Positions 40,156 through 49,038 of a DNA stretch of 49,556 bases are shown piece by piece. Made by a program: the position numbers and the translations under genes. The stretch comes from Bacteroidales bacterium (lineage in GTDB: Bacteria; Bacteroidota; Bacteroidia; Bacteroidales; TTA-H9): contig JAUSOY010000083.1 of the NCBI GenBank assembly GCA_030656615.1, positions 122,966-172,521 on the forward strand. Direction: 5' to 3'. The notes under the pieces are model-generated. The model had not been told where the DNA came from. It did not search any database and saw nothing but the letters and a program-made list of their open reading frames with translations. The first letter of the stretch is position 1; every line of letters begins with the position of its first letter.

Positions 40156-40190
40156 ACCCGCGCTTTAACCGGCGCGGGTTTATTTTTTTT
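40156..40190 (+). terminator. Intrinsic terminator after the Spy-like gene
   Basis: ACCCGCGC (40156-40163) pairs with GCGCGGGT (40172-40179), followed by TTATTTTTTTT. Confidence 0.88.
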
Positions 40191-40244
40191 GGGGTCTGTT
40201 GAAAAAATGCGTTCAATCAACGGATTCCACCGAATCGAAAACTT

Positions 40245-40252
40245 TATCTTTG
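40245..40252 (+). promoter_or_regulatory. -7 promoter box of parE
   Basis: TATCTTTG followed by C, matching the Bacteroidetes -7 consensus, 17 nt before the parE ATG. No TTG at the usual upstream distance. Confidence 0.5.
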
Positions 40253-40269
40253 CAGCAAAATTTTATCCG

Positions 40270-42114
40270 ATGTCAGAAATCATCCCATCAAATAATTATA
40301 CCGACGATAGTATACGTTCGCTCGACTGGAAAGAACATATCCGCCTGAGACCGGGAATGTATATTGGTAAATTGGGCGATGGTGCATCGCATGATGATGG
40401 TATTTATGTTCTGCTGAAAGAGATAACGGATAATTCCATCGATGAGTTTGTGATGGGAAACGGAAGGACAATCGATATACACATCACCGACCGTCAGGTG
40501 CATATACGCGATTATGGCCGCGGAATTCCACTGGGGAAGGTTATCGATTGCGTTTCAAAGATAAATACCGGAGCAAAGTATGATTCCAAGGTTTTTAAAA
40601 AGGCCGTTGGTTTAAATGGCGTAGGTTCCAAAGCTGTAAATGCTCTTTCTGCCCACTTTAGAATACAAAGCATACGGGAAGGCCAAACCAAAGTAGTGGA
40701 ATTTTGCCGGGGCGAAATCATTAATGATTTTCCGGAAGAACCATGTTCCGAACGGTCTGGTACTCAAGTTATTTTTACCCCGGATGAAAAGATATTCGGT
40801 AATTTCCATTTTCTGAGCGAGTACATCGAGAAGCTTTTATGGAATTATGCCTACCTCAATAATGGCTTGACCTTAAATTTTAACGGTCAACGCATGCAGT
40901 CAAAGAATGGTTTACTCGATTTATTAGCGGTTAATATGGATGGTGATCCACTTTATCCCATCATTCATATAAAAGACGATGATTTCGAATGTGCCCTAAC
41001 CCACAGCGCAACTCATTATGGTGAAGAGCACTATAGTTTTGTTAATGGTCAGCACACGACTCAGGGTGGCACACATCAGCAGGCTTTCCGTGAGGCTTTC
41101 GTGAAGACCGTCAGAGAATTTTACAAGAAGGACTTTGATACCAGTGATATTCGTACCGGATTGGTTGCTGCCATAAGTATTAAAGTTCAGGAGCCTGTAT
41201 TTGAAAGCCAGACGAAAACAAAACTTGGGTCTTCTCATCTCGAAGAAAATGGTTTAAGCATCACAAAATACATCACCGATCTTCTCAAAAAACACCTTGA
41301 TAATTATTTGCATATGAATCCGGAAACAGCGGAGAATATGCTACGCAAGATTTTGCAATCAGAAAAGGAGAGGCGTGATATGGCTGGAATTAAAAAGCTG
41401 GCCAAGGAAAGTATTAAAAAAGTAAGCCTTCATAATCGTAAACTTCGCGATTGTCGGATTCATTATAATTCGAATCACGAGCGAAAACTTGATACAACTA
41501 TTTTTATCACGGAGGGTGATTCGGCATCGGGCTCTATCACAAAGAGCCGTGATGTAAATACACAAGCGGTTTTTAGTCTCAAGGGAAAACCTTTGAATTG
41601 TTATGGAATGACTAAAAAAGTAGTTTACGAGAACGACGAGTTTAATTTGCTTCAGGCTGCACTCAATCTCGAAGAGGGCGTCGAAGGGCTTCGGTATAAT
41701 CAGGTGGTAGTAGCCACCGATGCCGATGTGGATGGTATGCATATCCGACTGTTATTGCTAACTTTCTTCCTTCAGTTTTATCCCGATCTGGTGAAAGGCG
41801 GTCATTTGTATATTCTTCAAACGCCTTTATTCAGGGTCAGAAACAAACAAAAGACCATTTATTGCTATAATGAAGACGAAAAAGCGCAGGCTGGTGATCA
41901 GTTGGGGAAGAGTGTCGAGATTACCCGCTTTAAAGGTTTGGGAGAGATTTCTCCCGACGAATTCAAACATTTCATAGGACCTCAAATTCGCCTGGATCCG
42001 GTAATTCTTCGAAAAGATTATTCGATTCAAGAAATGTTGAGTTTCTATATGGGAAAAAACACTCCCGAGCGACAGGAATTTATCGTTCAGAATCTAAGAC
42101 TATTAGACGTTTAA
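40270..42114 (+). CDS. parE: DNA topoisomerase IV subunit B (type IIA topoisomerase, GyrB/ParE family)
   Basis: ATPase subunit that decatenates daughter chromosomes with ParC. The 614-aa protein has the GHKL ATPase motifs ([30 protein letters not shown]), and a TOPRIM domain with ITEGDSASG and [10 protein letters not shown]. The [20 protein letters not shown] segment is the Bacteroidetes ParE pattern rather than GyrB (which has KGKI-N-VEKA). The frame is open 41 codons upstream, through the terminator of the previous gene; ATG 40270-40272 after the -7 box is chosen. parC is not adjacent, although it often is in this phylum. The convergent YitT gene ends 5 bp away. Confidence 0.93.
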   Translation: MSEIIPSNNYTDDSIRSLDWKEHIRLRPGMYIGKLGDGASHDDGIYVLLKEITDNSIDEFVMGNGRTIDIHITDRQVHIRDYGRGIPLGKVIDCVSKINTGAKYDSKVFKKAVGLNGVGSKAVNALSAHFRIQSIREGQTKVVEFCRGEIINDFPEEPCSERSGTQVIFTPDEKIFGNFHFLSEYIEKLLWNYAYLNNGLTLNFNGQRMQSKNGLLDLLAVNMDGDPLYPIIHIKDDDFECALTHSATHYGEEHYSFVNGQHTTQGGTHQQAFREAFVKTVREFYKKDFDTSDIRTGLVAAISIKVQEPVFESQTKTKLGSSHLEENGLSITKYITDLLKKHLDNYLHMNPETAENMLRKILQSEKERRDMAGIKKLAKESIKKVSLHNRKLRDCRIHYNSNHERKLDTTIFITEGDSASGSITKSRDVNTQAVFSLKGKPLNCYGMTKKVVYENDEFNLLQAALNLEEGVEGLRYNQVVVATDADVDGMHIRLLLLTFFLQFYPDLVKGGHLYILQTPLFRVRNKQKTIYCYNEDEKAQAGDQLGKSVEITRFKGLGEISPDEFKHFIGPQIRLDPVILRKDYSIQEMLSFYMGKNTPERQEFIVQNLRLLDV

Positions 42115-42119
42115 TTTTA

Positions 42120-43100
42120 TCAGTGCGTGTCGTAGGATCGTTTTTTAATCATACCCCCGACAGCATCTTTAACACTGTGCATCACAAGAAATGCATGAGG
42201 ATCGATGTTCTCTACCTCTTTGCGTAATTTTCCGATCTCGAGTCGCGTTGTTACCGTATAAATGATATCAATTTGCGAGGGTGATTGACCTTGACGGGTG
42301 TATCCTCGTTTACCATTAAATACCGTTACACCTTTTCCCAAATCGTGGGTTATCATATATCGTATTTCGTCAAAATGGCACGAAATAATGGTAACGCCAA
42401 TATATTCTTCTACACCTTCAATAATAAAGTCAACGGTTTTTGATGCCGAAAGATACGTGAGAATGGAGTACAGGGCTGTTTCTATCCCAAGAAAATATGC
42501 TGCTACAGAAAAAATCATAACATTAAAAATCAGAATGATATCTCCAATACTTAATCCTGATTTTCGGGTGATATATACTGCCAGAATTTCTGTACCATCA
42601 ATGACACCTCCGCCTCTGACCGATAATCCGATACCTGCTCCCAGAAAAAAACCTCCAAAAACAGCGATCAATAGTTTGTCGGAGGTGATGACAGGATATT
42701 CCAATAATGCCACACATAATGCCAGTCCAATAATTGCCAAAAAACTTTTGATGGCAAAATTCCGGCTGATTTGAGTATAGCCTAAAAAGATAAAAGGAAT
42801 ATTAATGCCTAAAATAAGCCAGGCAAGTGGTATACCGGTAAGCTCTCTTACCAGCAATGAAATTCCGGTAACACCACCATCAATAAAAGCGTTTGGAAGC
42901 AGAAAACCTTTTAAACCAAATCCGGCTGAAATAATTCCGATTATAATAAATATGGCATCCCGGATAAGGTGAGTGGTTTTATGCTTAAGTAAAATAAACT
43001 CCCTGGCAATAAGATAATTGCTCATGGTTTCAAAATTGCGTATGAAACCACGCCGCCGCCTGTGCGAAAAATAAATGAGTTTTCTGAGTATTGGATTCAT
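42120..43100 (-). CDS. YitT-family membrane protein with C-terminal DUF2179 domain
   Basis: Integral inner-membrane protein of unknown function. The 326-aa product has about five to six helices (residues about 45-235) with GFGLKGFLLPNAFIDGGVTG, the YitT hallmark, and GGGVIDGTEILAVYITRKSG. A soluble C-terminal DUF2179 region (VTIISCHFDEIRYMI... to ...DPHAFLVMHSVKDAVGG) follows. The frame opens at a TTG; the ATG at 43098-43100 is used, and a second ATG at 43023-43025 is also possible because residues before it are unusually Arg-rich (SHRRRRGF). Convergent with parE with no terminator between. Confidence 0.85.
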   Translation of the reverse strand: MNPILRKLIYFSHRRRRGFIRNFETMSNYLIAREFILLKHKTTHLIRDAIFIIIGIISAGFGLKGFLLPNAFIDGGVTGISLLVRELTGIPLAWLILGINIPFIFLGYTQISRNFAIKSFLAIIGLALCVALLEYPVITSDKLLIAVFGGFFLGAGIGLSVRGGGVIDGTEILAVYITRKSGLSIGDIILIFNVMIFSVAAYFLGIETALYSILTYLSASKTVDFIIEGVEEYIGVTIISCHFDEIRYMITHDLGKGVTVFNGKRGYTRQGQSPSQIDIIYTVTTRLEIGKLRKEVENIDPHAFLVMHSVKDAVGGMIKKRSYDTH

Positions 43101-43160
43101 GACTACCAAGATAATGTATTTTTGGTAAAAATCAGTATGAATGGAATAAGAACATTGGCC

Positions 43161-43188
43161 TTGGTTTATGACATATTCTGTATTTTCG
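43161..43188 (+). promoter_or_regulatory. Candidate promoter of tex
   Basis: TTG (43161-43163), 17 nt, TATTTTCG (43181-43188), one base off the -7 consensus TAnnTTTG. Leader about 34 nt. A second possible box TATTTTTG lies at 43117-43124. Confidence 0.5.
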
Positions 43189-43227
43189 CAATACCTTTTC
43201 TGTTTACCATTTTAAATGCATTAATTA

Positions 43228-45375
43228 ATGATTGAGCAGCTTTATATCCGCATAGCCTCTGAACTTGGACTTGCAGCCAGTTTTGTTAAAAGCACCCTGG
43301 AATTGCTCGAATCCGGCGCTACTATTCCTTTCATCGCCAGGTACCGTAAGGAAGTCACCGGTAGTATGGATGAAGTTCAGATAATGCAAATCCGCGACAG
43401 GTTTAAGCAACTGGGCGATCTGGAGAAACGTCGTGAAACGGTAATTGCTTCTATCCGGGAACAGGGAAAGATGACGGATGAATTACTTTCCTTGCTTAAC
43501 GCTGCTGATACGATGTCGCAATTGGAAGATTTATATCTGCCATATCGTCCCAAACGTAAAACACGCGCCGTAATGGCTATTGAAAAAGGATTAGAACCTC
43601 TGGCTTTGTGGCTTATTAAGCAGCGCCCCGGTGATGTTGAAACCGAAGCGGAGAAGTTCATCAATTCAGAAATGGGCGTAGAAAACGAAGCGGATGCTCT
43701 CGCTGGTGCACGCGACATCATCGCTGAGTGGATTAATGAAGATGCTCGTGTACGCGACAGATTACGCCGCCTTTTCGATCGGGAAGCCATTATTTCTTCT
43801 AAAATGGTGAAAGGCAAGGAAGAAGAAGGCAATAAATACAGTGCATGGTTTACCTGGGAAGAAAACGCTCGAAAGGCACCATCACACAGGGTATTGGCAA
43901 TATTCAGGGGAGAGTCGGAAGGTTTTCTTAAAATTTCTATTGAACCATCAGCTTTGGATGCTCTTGAAATTATTGAGAAAGCGTATATCAGAGCTTCCAA
44001 CCCGGCAGCTGAACAAGTAAGTATGGCAGCTTTTGACAGTTATAAACGATTATTACAGCCTTCGCTCGAGACGGAGATACGTCAGGGCATGAAGGAGAAA
44101 GCCGACGAGGAAGCCATTCGTGTATTTTCCGAAAATCTTCGCCAGTTATTGTTGTCGCCACCCTTGCATGGACGTAATGTTTTGGCCCTCGATCCTGGAT
44201 TTCGTACGGGTTGTAAAGTCGTTTGCCTGGATGCTCACGGGAAGCTATTGCATAATGAGACGATTTATCCACATCCGCCACATAACGAAGTTAAGCAAAG
44301 TGCCCAAAAAATAAAATCATTGGTAAATGCTTATAAAATTGATGCTATAGCTGTTGGAAATGGAACGGCTGGCCGCGAAACGGAATCTTTTATTACGCAT
44401 ATCCCTTTCGAACGAAAAATTATTGCCGTTATGGTGAACGAAAGCGGAGCCTCAGTATATTCGGCATCAGCCGTAGCGCGTGAAGAATTTCCTGATTATG
44501 ATGTTACCGTTCGTGGCTCGGTTTCAATTGGCCGACGACTTATCGATCCTTTAGCCGAACTTGTTAAGATTGATCCAAAATCCATAGGTGTGGGACAATA
44601 TCAGCATGATGTAAATCAGAAAGCATTGCAACAAAGTCTGGATGATATTGTACTCAGCTGTGTAAATCTTGTGGGTGTTGATGTAAATACAGCCAGCAAG
44701 GAATTACTAACCAATGTGTCGGGCATAGGTCCGGTATTGGCAAAAAATATTATCGAATACCGTCATTCTAAAGGTACTTTCACCTCCCGTCAGGCCTTAA
44801 AAAAAGTTCCTCGTTTGGGCGAAAAAGCATTTGAACAGGCTGCTGGATTTCTACGGATATCAGAAGCGGTTAACCCACTTGATAGCAGTGCTGTACATCC
44901 CGAGAGTTATCATGTGGTGGACCGTATGGCTGCACATCTGAAATGCAGTGTTTCAGAGCTTATTGCCTCAGAAGAACTTCGTGATCGGATTGATCCAAAA
45001 GACTTTGTCAGCGATAAAGTTGGCTTGCCCACAATAATTGATATTCTTAAAGAATTGGCCAAGCCAGGACGCGATCCCCGCCTGACATTCGAAAAGTTTG
45101 AATTTGATGCGGGTATTCATTCCATCAACGATGTAATCCCGGAAATGATTGTACCGGGCCTTGTTACAAATATTACAAATTTTGGTGCTTTTGTCGATAT
45201 AGGAGTTCATCAGGATGGACTGGTCCATGTTAGTCATCTGGCCGATCGGTTTATAAAGGATCCGAATGAAGTAGTGAAACTAAATCAAAAGGTGATGGTT
45301 CGTGTACTTGAGGTGGACATTGACCGCAAGCGAATTTCTCTATCAATGCGTGGTATTGGCAAGGATGCAAAATAA
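43228..45375 (+). CDS. tex: Tex-family RNA-binding transcription accessory protein
   Basis: Cytosolic nucleic-acid-binding protein related to eukaryotic Spt6. At 715 aa it is close to family length. Order: N-terminal helical region with SGATIPFIARYRKEVTGSMD; YqgF-like domain (about 310-430, LALDPGFRTGCKVVCLD); tandem helix-hairpin-helix region (about 490-560, NVSGIGPVLAKNIIEYRHSK, PRLGEKAFEQAAGFLRI); C-terminal S1 domain (about 635-710, GLVTNITNFGAFVDIGVHQD). Single gene between its own promoter and a small hairpin terminator. Confidence 0.97.
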   Translation: MIEQLYIRIASELGLAASFVKSTLELLESGATIPFIARYRKEVTGSMDEVQIMQIRDRFKQLGDLEKRRETVIASIREQGKMTDELLSLLNAADTMSQLEDLYLPYRPKRKTRAVMAIEKGLEPLALWLIKQRPGDVETEAEKFINSEMGVENEADALAGARDIIAEWINEDARVRDRLRRLFDREAIISSKMVKGKEEEGNKYSAWFTWEENARKAPSHRVLAIFRGESEGFLKISIEPSALDALEIIEKAYIRASNPAAEQVSMAAFDSYKRLLQPSLETEIRQGMKEKADEEAIRVFSENLRQLLLSPPLHGRNVLALDPGFRTGCKVVCLDAHGKLLHNETIYPHPPHNEVKQSAQKIKSLVNAYKIDAIAVGNGTAGRETESFITHIPFERKIIAVMVNESGASVYSASAVAREEFPDYDVTVRGSVSIGRRLIDPLAELVKIDPKSIGVGQYQHDVNQKALQQSLDDIVLSCVNLVGVDVNTASKELLTNVSGIGPVLAKNIIEYRHSKGTFTSRQALKKVPRLGEKAFEQAAGFLRISEAVNPLDSSAVHPESYHVVDRMAAHLKCSVSELIASEELRDRIDPKDFVSDKVGLPTIIDILKELAKPGRDPRLTFEKFEFDAGIHSINDVIPEMIVPGLVTNITNFGAFVDIGVHQDGLVHVSHLADRFIKDPNEVVKLNQKVMVRVLEVDIDRKRISLSMRGIGKDAK

Positions 45376-45378
45376 AAT

Positions 45379-45402
45379 AATCAGGTTTATACCTGTTTTA
45401 TT
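45379..45402 (+). terminator. Probable terminator after tex
   Basis: CAGGT (45382-45386) pairs with ACCTG (45391-45395), loop TTAT, followed by TTTTATT. Flanking A and T runs can extend the pairing. The stem is short. Confidence 0.6.
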
Positions 45403-45433
45403 GATTTGACGTTATTTAAACTCAAAAATTATA

Positions 45434-46129
45434 ATGATGAAGCGATTTTTATTCTTCTTGGTTTTATTTCTGATGATTTTTTCGATGCAAATATCAGCAC
45501 AGGTAATTCAGGGCGCACTGATTGGTGGACTGAATGCATCGCAGGTGGATGGCGATGAAATTTATGGTTTCGACCGTTACGGCGGCGTTATTGGTGCCGC
45601 GGCCATTATTCCTTTCGACCGAAATTGGTCAGTAAGCCTCGAAACCTTATTTTCGCAGAAAGGGAGTTATCAATCAGCGTTTTATACAGCCATATATAAA
45701 GATAGTATCACCGGTGTTGAAACCATTCTTACCGGAGAATATGATTTGCGTTTAAATTACGTGGAAGTTCCATTAATGGTGCATTATACCGATCGCGAAA
45801 GAATTACTGTTGGAACGGGTTTCAGTTATGCACGCATGGTTGGCGTTACTGAAAAGGAGCATGGCAATCTTATTAATACCACTACAACCAATAGTGGAAC
45901 GTATAATAAGAGTGATTTTTTGGTTCATGCAGATATACGATTTCGATTGTATGAGAATCTTAAATTGAATTTTCGCTATTCATATTCAATTCTCAAAATA
46001 CGAACCAGAGAGTTTACTAATCTTTCGGGTAGCAATTCCTGGATACGCGACCAAAGAAATAATGTCTTTGCCATTCGCCTGATTTGGGTGTTTAATGAAA
46101 AGGCAAAGACTTTGGATGAAGTTAAATAG
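45434..46129 (+). CDS. Outer-membrane beta-barrel protein (PorT/OMP_b-brl_2-like)
   Basis: The 231-aa protein has a signal peptide (about 1-22, ending ISAQ) followed by alternating beta strands of an eight-strand-type barrel: GALIGGLNASQVDGDEIYGF, then NWSVSLETLFSQKGS, RLNYVEVPLMVHYTDR, ITVGTGFSYARMVG and KLNFRYSYSILKI, closing with FAIRLIWVF. The LNYVEVPL motif is typical of the PorT/OmpW-like barrels of Bacteroidetes. Role unknown. No operon partner; the next gene is 132 bp away. Confidence 0.8.
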   Translation: MMKRFLFFLVLFLMIFSMQISAQVIQGALIGGLNASQVDGDEIYGFDRYGGVIGAAAIIPFDRNWSVSLETLFSQKGSYQSAFYTAIYKDSITGVETILTGEYDLRLNYVEVPLMVHYTDRERITVGTGFSYARMVGVTEKEHGNLINTTTTNSGTYNKSDFLVHADIRFRLYENLKLNFRYSYSILKIRTREFTNLSGSNSWIRDQRNNVFAIRLIWVFNEKAKTLDEVK

Positions 46130-46261
46130 TCAAAACCTATTCCTTATCTGCTGTACTTTGGTCATAAAGTGATTCAATTACACGTTTATTTGCGATAGCA
46201 TCTGGAAAGTTGCTCAACAATTTACCTAATGCAGTGTTAATTATGAAACTGCTTCTACGAT

Positions 46262-46732
46262 ATGATTATTATCGACATCCCTGGATTTAAAAAATTGCTT
46301 ATCGAGCATCTGGTTATCGATTTCAACGGAACGATCGGTTGCGATGGAAAACTGCTTCCAGGTCTTGCTGAACGATTGAATGCACTGGCTGAACAGGCCG
46401 AAATACATGTTATCAGCGCTGATACGTACGGTACCGTAAGACAGGAAGTGGATGATATTGATTGTAGAATTGTAGTTGTTGCACCGGATAATCAGGACTT
46501 AATCAAGGCCGAATACGTGATTAACCTGAATGGAGAAAAAGTAATAGCCATTGGAAATGGCCGTAACGATAAACTTATGCTGCGTAAAGCAGCTCTCGGA
46601 ATTTCGGTGATGCAGCGCGAAGGTCTGGCGGTGGAGGCATTAATGGCTTCGGATGTTTTGGTGAATGATTTGATTGATGCGCTCGACTTATTGCTTTATC
46701 CCGGTCGCTTGATTTCTACATTACGACAATAA
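46262..46732 (+). CDS. HAD-superfamily soluble P-type-ATPase-like phosphatase (COG4087 type)
   Basis: The 156-aa cytosolic protein has HAD motif I as VIDFNGTI (nucleophile Asp20, Asn22 where most HAD phosphatases have a second Asp), motif II as VISADT (Ser/Thr), and motif III/IV as AIGNGRNDKLML. It lacks any cap domain. The pattern resembles the phosphorylation domain of P-type ATPases without membrane parts, as in COG4087. With Asn in the DxD general-acid position, hydrolysis may be slow or unusual. Stands alone, convergent with the ferritin-like gene. Confidence 0.75.
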   Translation: MIIIDIPGFKKLLIEHLVIDFNGTIGCDGKLLPGLAERLNALAEQAEIHVISADTYGTVRQEVDDIDCRIVVVAPDNQDLIKAEYVINLNGEKVIAIGNGRNDKLMLRKAALGISVMQREGLAVEALMASDVLVNDLIDALDLLLYPGRLISTLRQ

Positions 46733-46733
46733 A

Positions 46734-46776
46734 CCGTAAAAAAACCTGCCAGAAATTAATCTAACAGGTTTCTTTT
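46734..46776. terminator. Bidirectional intrinsic terminator
   Basis: AAACCTG (46742-46748) pairs with CAGGTTT (46765-46771), with an inner AGA/TCT pairing. TTTT follows on plus, and the A-run before the stem gives TTTTTTT on minus. It lies between convergent genes. Confidence 0.8.
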
Positions 46777-46782
46777 GTGCGT

Positions 46783-47289
46783 TTAATATGGCCAAAACTG
46801 ATTATCATTCCAAATCGACTCTTTAATTTCGTCGTTGAGATTTTTTAGCATTTCATGATGGCCTTTTTCCCAATCGGCCAGAATCTGATAAAGCTCTTTT
46901 TCGTGAATATCATCCGATTCTTTTGCCCGATCAGAATATACTTTTACCGCGCGCATTTCGAAATCTAGAGCAGCTGCAATAGCTGCAGCTTCATAACTAG
47001 CGGCATCCACCTGATTTTTAAATTTTTCTGAAAGCACTTTCATGGCTACAGCATCGTGCTCATCATTGATGTTGGTATCAGGTTTAATAAATTCGCCTTT
47101 TTTGGCATAATTAGCGAATTGTACAGAAAGATACTTAATGTGTTCGTCTTCTTCTTCGGCCATCATCCGGAATATTTCTTCTGCGGCTTCACTTTTTGTA
47201 TTATCAGCAGCCTGTAAATAGAAAGCTTTTCCTCTGCGTTCGAGTAAGATGGCTTCTTTCAGTATTTCTAATGCTTTTTGGTTTTGCAT
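46783..47289 (-). CDS. Ferritin-like di-iron protein (rubrerythrin-type, without rubredoxin domain)
   Basis: Four-helix bundle of 168 aa. Candidate di-iron ligands are visible in ILLERRGKAFYLQAA, MAEEEDEHIKYL, ALDFEMRAVKVYSDRA and WEKGHHEML, the E/ExxH-type pairs of rubrerythrins. The C-terminal rubredoxin module (CxxC pairs) is absent; the protein ends NDNQFWPY. A role in peroxide reduction or iron handling is likely for an anaerobe. It is divergent from rseC and shares the bidirectional terminator with the HAD gene. Confidence 0.85.
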   Translation of the reverse strand: MQNQKALEILKEAILLERRGKAFYLQAADNTKSEAAEEIFRMMAEEEDEHIKYLSVQFANYAKKGEFIKPDTNINDEHDAVAMKVLSEKFKNQVDAASYEAAAIAAALDFEMRAVKVYSDRAKESDDIHEKELYQILADWEKGHHEMLKNLNDEIKESIWNDNQFWPY

Positions 47290-47410
47290 ACGATTATAAT
47301 TTTGATGTATGATAGGTGTTTATAAAGATACGTTTTTTCGTTCAGTTCATATAACAGTATTCCCTGTATGATTGTTTACATTAAAGTAAATCCGGAATGA
47401 TATGAATGCT

Positions 47411-47418
47411 TATTTTTG
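47411..47418 (+). promoter_or_regulatory. Candidate -7 box of rseC
   Basis: TATTTTTG matches TAnnTTTG, 17 nt before the rseC ATG. No TTG at the expected -33 position. Confidence 0.4.
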
Positions 47419-47435
47419 TAGAACTATAAAAAAAT

Positions 47436-47855
47436 ATGCATCCATCCGATCAAATATCACATCAGGGAGTCGTAAGAACGATTGAATCTGGCAAGATTAT
47501 CGTTCGTATATTATCTGCCTCTGCCTGCTCTGCTTGTCATGCCAAAGGAGCTTGCGGGCTCTCCGATACCGAAGAAAAACTGGTGGAAGTTGACGAATTG
47601 AGCGCTCCAAATGTAAAACCAGGCGATACGGTAGAAGTTGTTATGAGGAAAGAACTCGGACTTAAAGCTGTTTTATATGCTTATTTTTTGCCCTTTGTTT
47701 TTGTTCTAATAACACTAATAGCTTCATATAGTGTAAGTGGTAGCGAACTTCTTTCGGGCTTATTGTCATTAATTATTCTGGTTCCTTATTATTTTGGTCT
47801 TTATTTTTTTCGCAAAAAACTGGAGACGCGTTTTGTGTTTTATATTTCAAAATAG
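47436..47855 (+). CDS. rseC: RseC/MucC family protein (SoxR-reducing system component)
   Basis: Small inner-membrane protein. The 139-aa product has a cytosolic N-terminal part with the Cys cluster SACSACHAKGACG (three to four Cys typical of RseC), followed by two membrane helices (about 78-98 and 102-122) and a short basic tail. In E. coli RseC works with the Rsx/Rnf complex to keep SoxR reduced. Here it lies 274 bp upstream of rnfB, a common order in Bacteroidetes. Its exact role with Rnf in this phylum is not established. Confidence 0.85.
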   Translation: MHPSDQISHQGVVRTIESGKIIVRILSASACSACHAKGACGLSDTEEKLVEVDELSAPNVKPGDTVEVVMRKELGLKAVLYAYFLPFVFVLITLIASYSVSGSELLSGLLSLIILVPYYFGLYFFRKKLETRFVFYISK

Positions 47856-48074
47856 AGAACAATGCTTTCTCCGGTCAATTTTTGACATTAAATGCTTCGA
47901 TTTCTGTAATTTAGAAGCCCTCTACATTAGGATTGTAATTTTTTGTATTACAGTTCCTTGCATGTATGTAATTGTTTAAATGTGTGAATATGTTTTTAGT
48001 AATAAATTGACTATTAGCTTTTTATAAAGGCAGGTAGTGGGCTATGTTAAAACGATCAATTCGCGGTGGTTTTT

Positions 48075-48082
48075 TACTTTTG
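48075..48082 (+). promoter_or_regulatory. Candidate -7 box of the rnf operon
   Basis: TACTTTTG matches TAnnTTTG and is the same octamer as rpsL P2. It lies 47 nt before the rnfB GTG. No TTG is found at the expected distance, so the -33 element is weak. The rest of the 47856-48129 gap holds only a small TGTAAT/ATTACA hairpin (47934-47952). Confidence 0.5.
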
Positions 48083-48129
48083 TGATCCCGAACAAATTAC
48101 AGATAGAACAAAGTTAAAAACAGAATCCC

Positions 48130-48990
48130 GTGAACGAAACATTTCTTTATGCGGTTATTTCTTTGGTTGCGTTGGGCGCAACATCGGCGGTTATTCTTTT
48201 TTTTGTTGCCCAGAAGTTTAAGGTAATAGAAGATCCCCGCATCGATATTGTCAATGATGCCTTACCCGGTGCCAATTGCGGAGGCTGTGGCTTTGCCGGT
48301 TGTCGCAATTTTGCTGAATCAATTATTAAAGCAGGTAGTCTCGAAGGTTTTAGTTGCCCGGCAGGTGGTAATGCCACCATGACGTCAGTAGCTGAATTAC
48401 TTGGAATGGTAGCTGCTGAAACAGAACCTCAGATTGCTGTTATCCGTTGCAATGGCTCGATGATTAATTCACCTGCCAAGGTTCAGCTCGATGGTGCCGA
48501 TTCCTGCGCATTTGCTCATTATCTTTTTGCTGGTGAAGGCGGCTGTTCTCATGGCTGTCTTGGACTTGCCGATTGTGTAAGATCATGCATTTTCGATGCT
48601 ATTTATATGGATAGTGAAAGCGGATTACCCATTGTCAAGGACAATTGTATAGCTTGCGGAGCCTGTGTAAAAGCATGTCCCAGAGCTATCATCGAATTGC
48701 GTGACAAAGGAAAGAAGGACAGGCGGATTTTCGTCAGTTGTGTAAATCAGGAAAAGGGAGCACCCGCCAAGAAAAATTGTTCTGTGGCATGCATCGGTTG
48801 CGGCAAATGTGTTAAAGTTTGTCCCTTTGAAGCCATTACGATGAATAATAATCTGGCTTATATTGATTATTCTAAATGCAAGCTTTGCAGAAAATGCGTG
48901 CCCGAATGCCCAACGGATGCCATTCATGAACTGAACTTCCCTCCCAGGAAAATTGTCACAACGGAAGAAGCGGCAACCGCTTCAGTATAG
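48130..48990 (+). CDS. rnfB: Rnf electron transport complex subunit B
   Basis: Ferredoxin-like subunit of the Rnf complex, which couples ferredoxin:NAD+ electron transfer to ion pumping across the inner membrane. The 286-aa protein has an N-terminal membrane anchor (about 5-27) and a 4Fe-4S site with Cys50, 53, 58 and 76 (NCGGCGFAGC...C). Cys-rich ferredoxin modules follow (CSHGCLGLADCVRSC, CIACGACVKACP, CIGCGKCVKVCP, CKLCRKCVPECP), more than the 192-aa E. coli form. Translation starts at GTG (48130-48132). rnfC follows 48 bp later; the rest of the operon is outside the window. Confidence 0.95.
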   Translation: MNETFLYAVISLVALGATSAVILFFVAQKFKVIEDPRIDIVNDALPGANCGGCGFAGCRNFAESIIKAGSLEGFSCPAGGNATMTSVAELLGMVAAETEPQIAVIRCNGSMINSPAKVQLDGADSCAFAHYLFAGEGGCSHGCLGLADCVRSCIFDAIYMDSESGLPIVKDNCIACGACVKACPRAIIELRDKGKKDRRIFVSCVNQEKGAPAKKNCSVACIGCGKCVKVCPFEAITMNNNLAYIDYSKCKLCRKCVPECPTDAIHELNFPPRKIVTTEEAATASV

Positions 48991-49023
48991 TATTTGAAAT
49001 ATAGAAATTAACCATAAATTTAC

Positions 49024-49030
49024 AGGAGGT
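49024..49030 (+). promoter_or_regulatory. Shine-Dalgarno sequence of rnfC
   Basis: AGGAGGT, a full anti-SD match, with 8 nt to the TTG start codon. Such sites are rare in this window and decide the start here. Confidence 0.8.
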
Positions 49031-49038
49031 ATTATACC

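Noticed and set aside
40147-40269. N-terminal extension of parE
   Set aside because: It would cover the preceding terminator and the -7 box; homologues start at the 40270 ATG.
42298-42774. 158-codon open frame antisense to the YitT gene
   Set aside because: Opposite strand of a clear membrane protein; composition is that of a shadow frame.
43377-44000. 207-codon open frame antisense to tex
   Set aside because: Ser/Arg-rich shadow of the tex coding frame, without family features.
47934-47952. TGTAAT/ATTACA hairpin after rseC as a terminator
   Set aside because: AT-only 6-bp stem with no following T-run; too weak to call.
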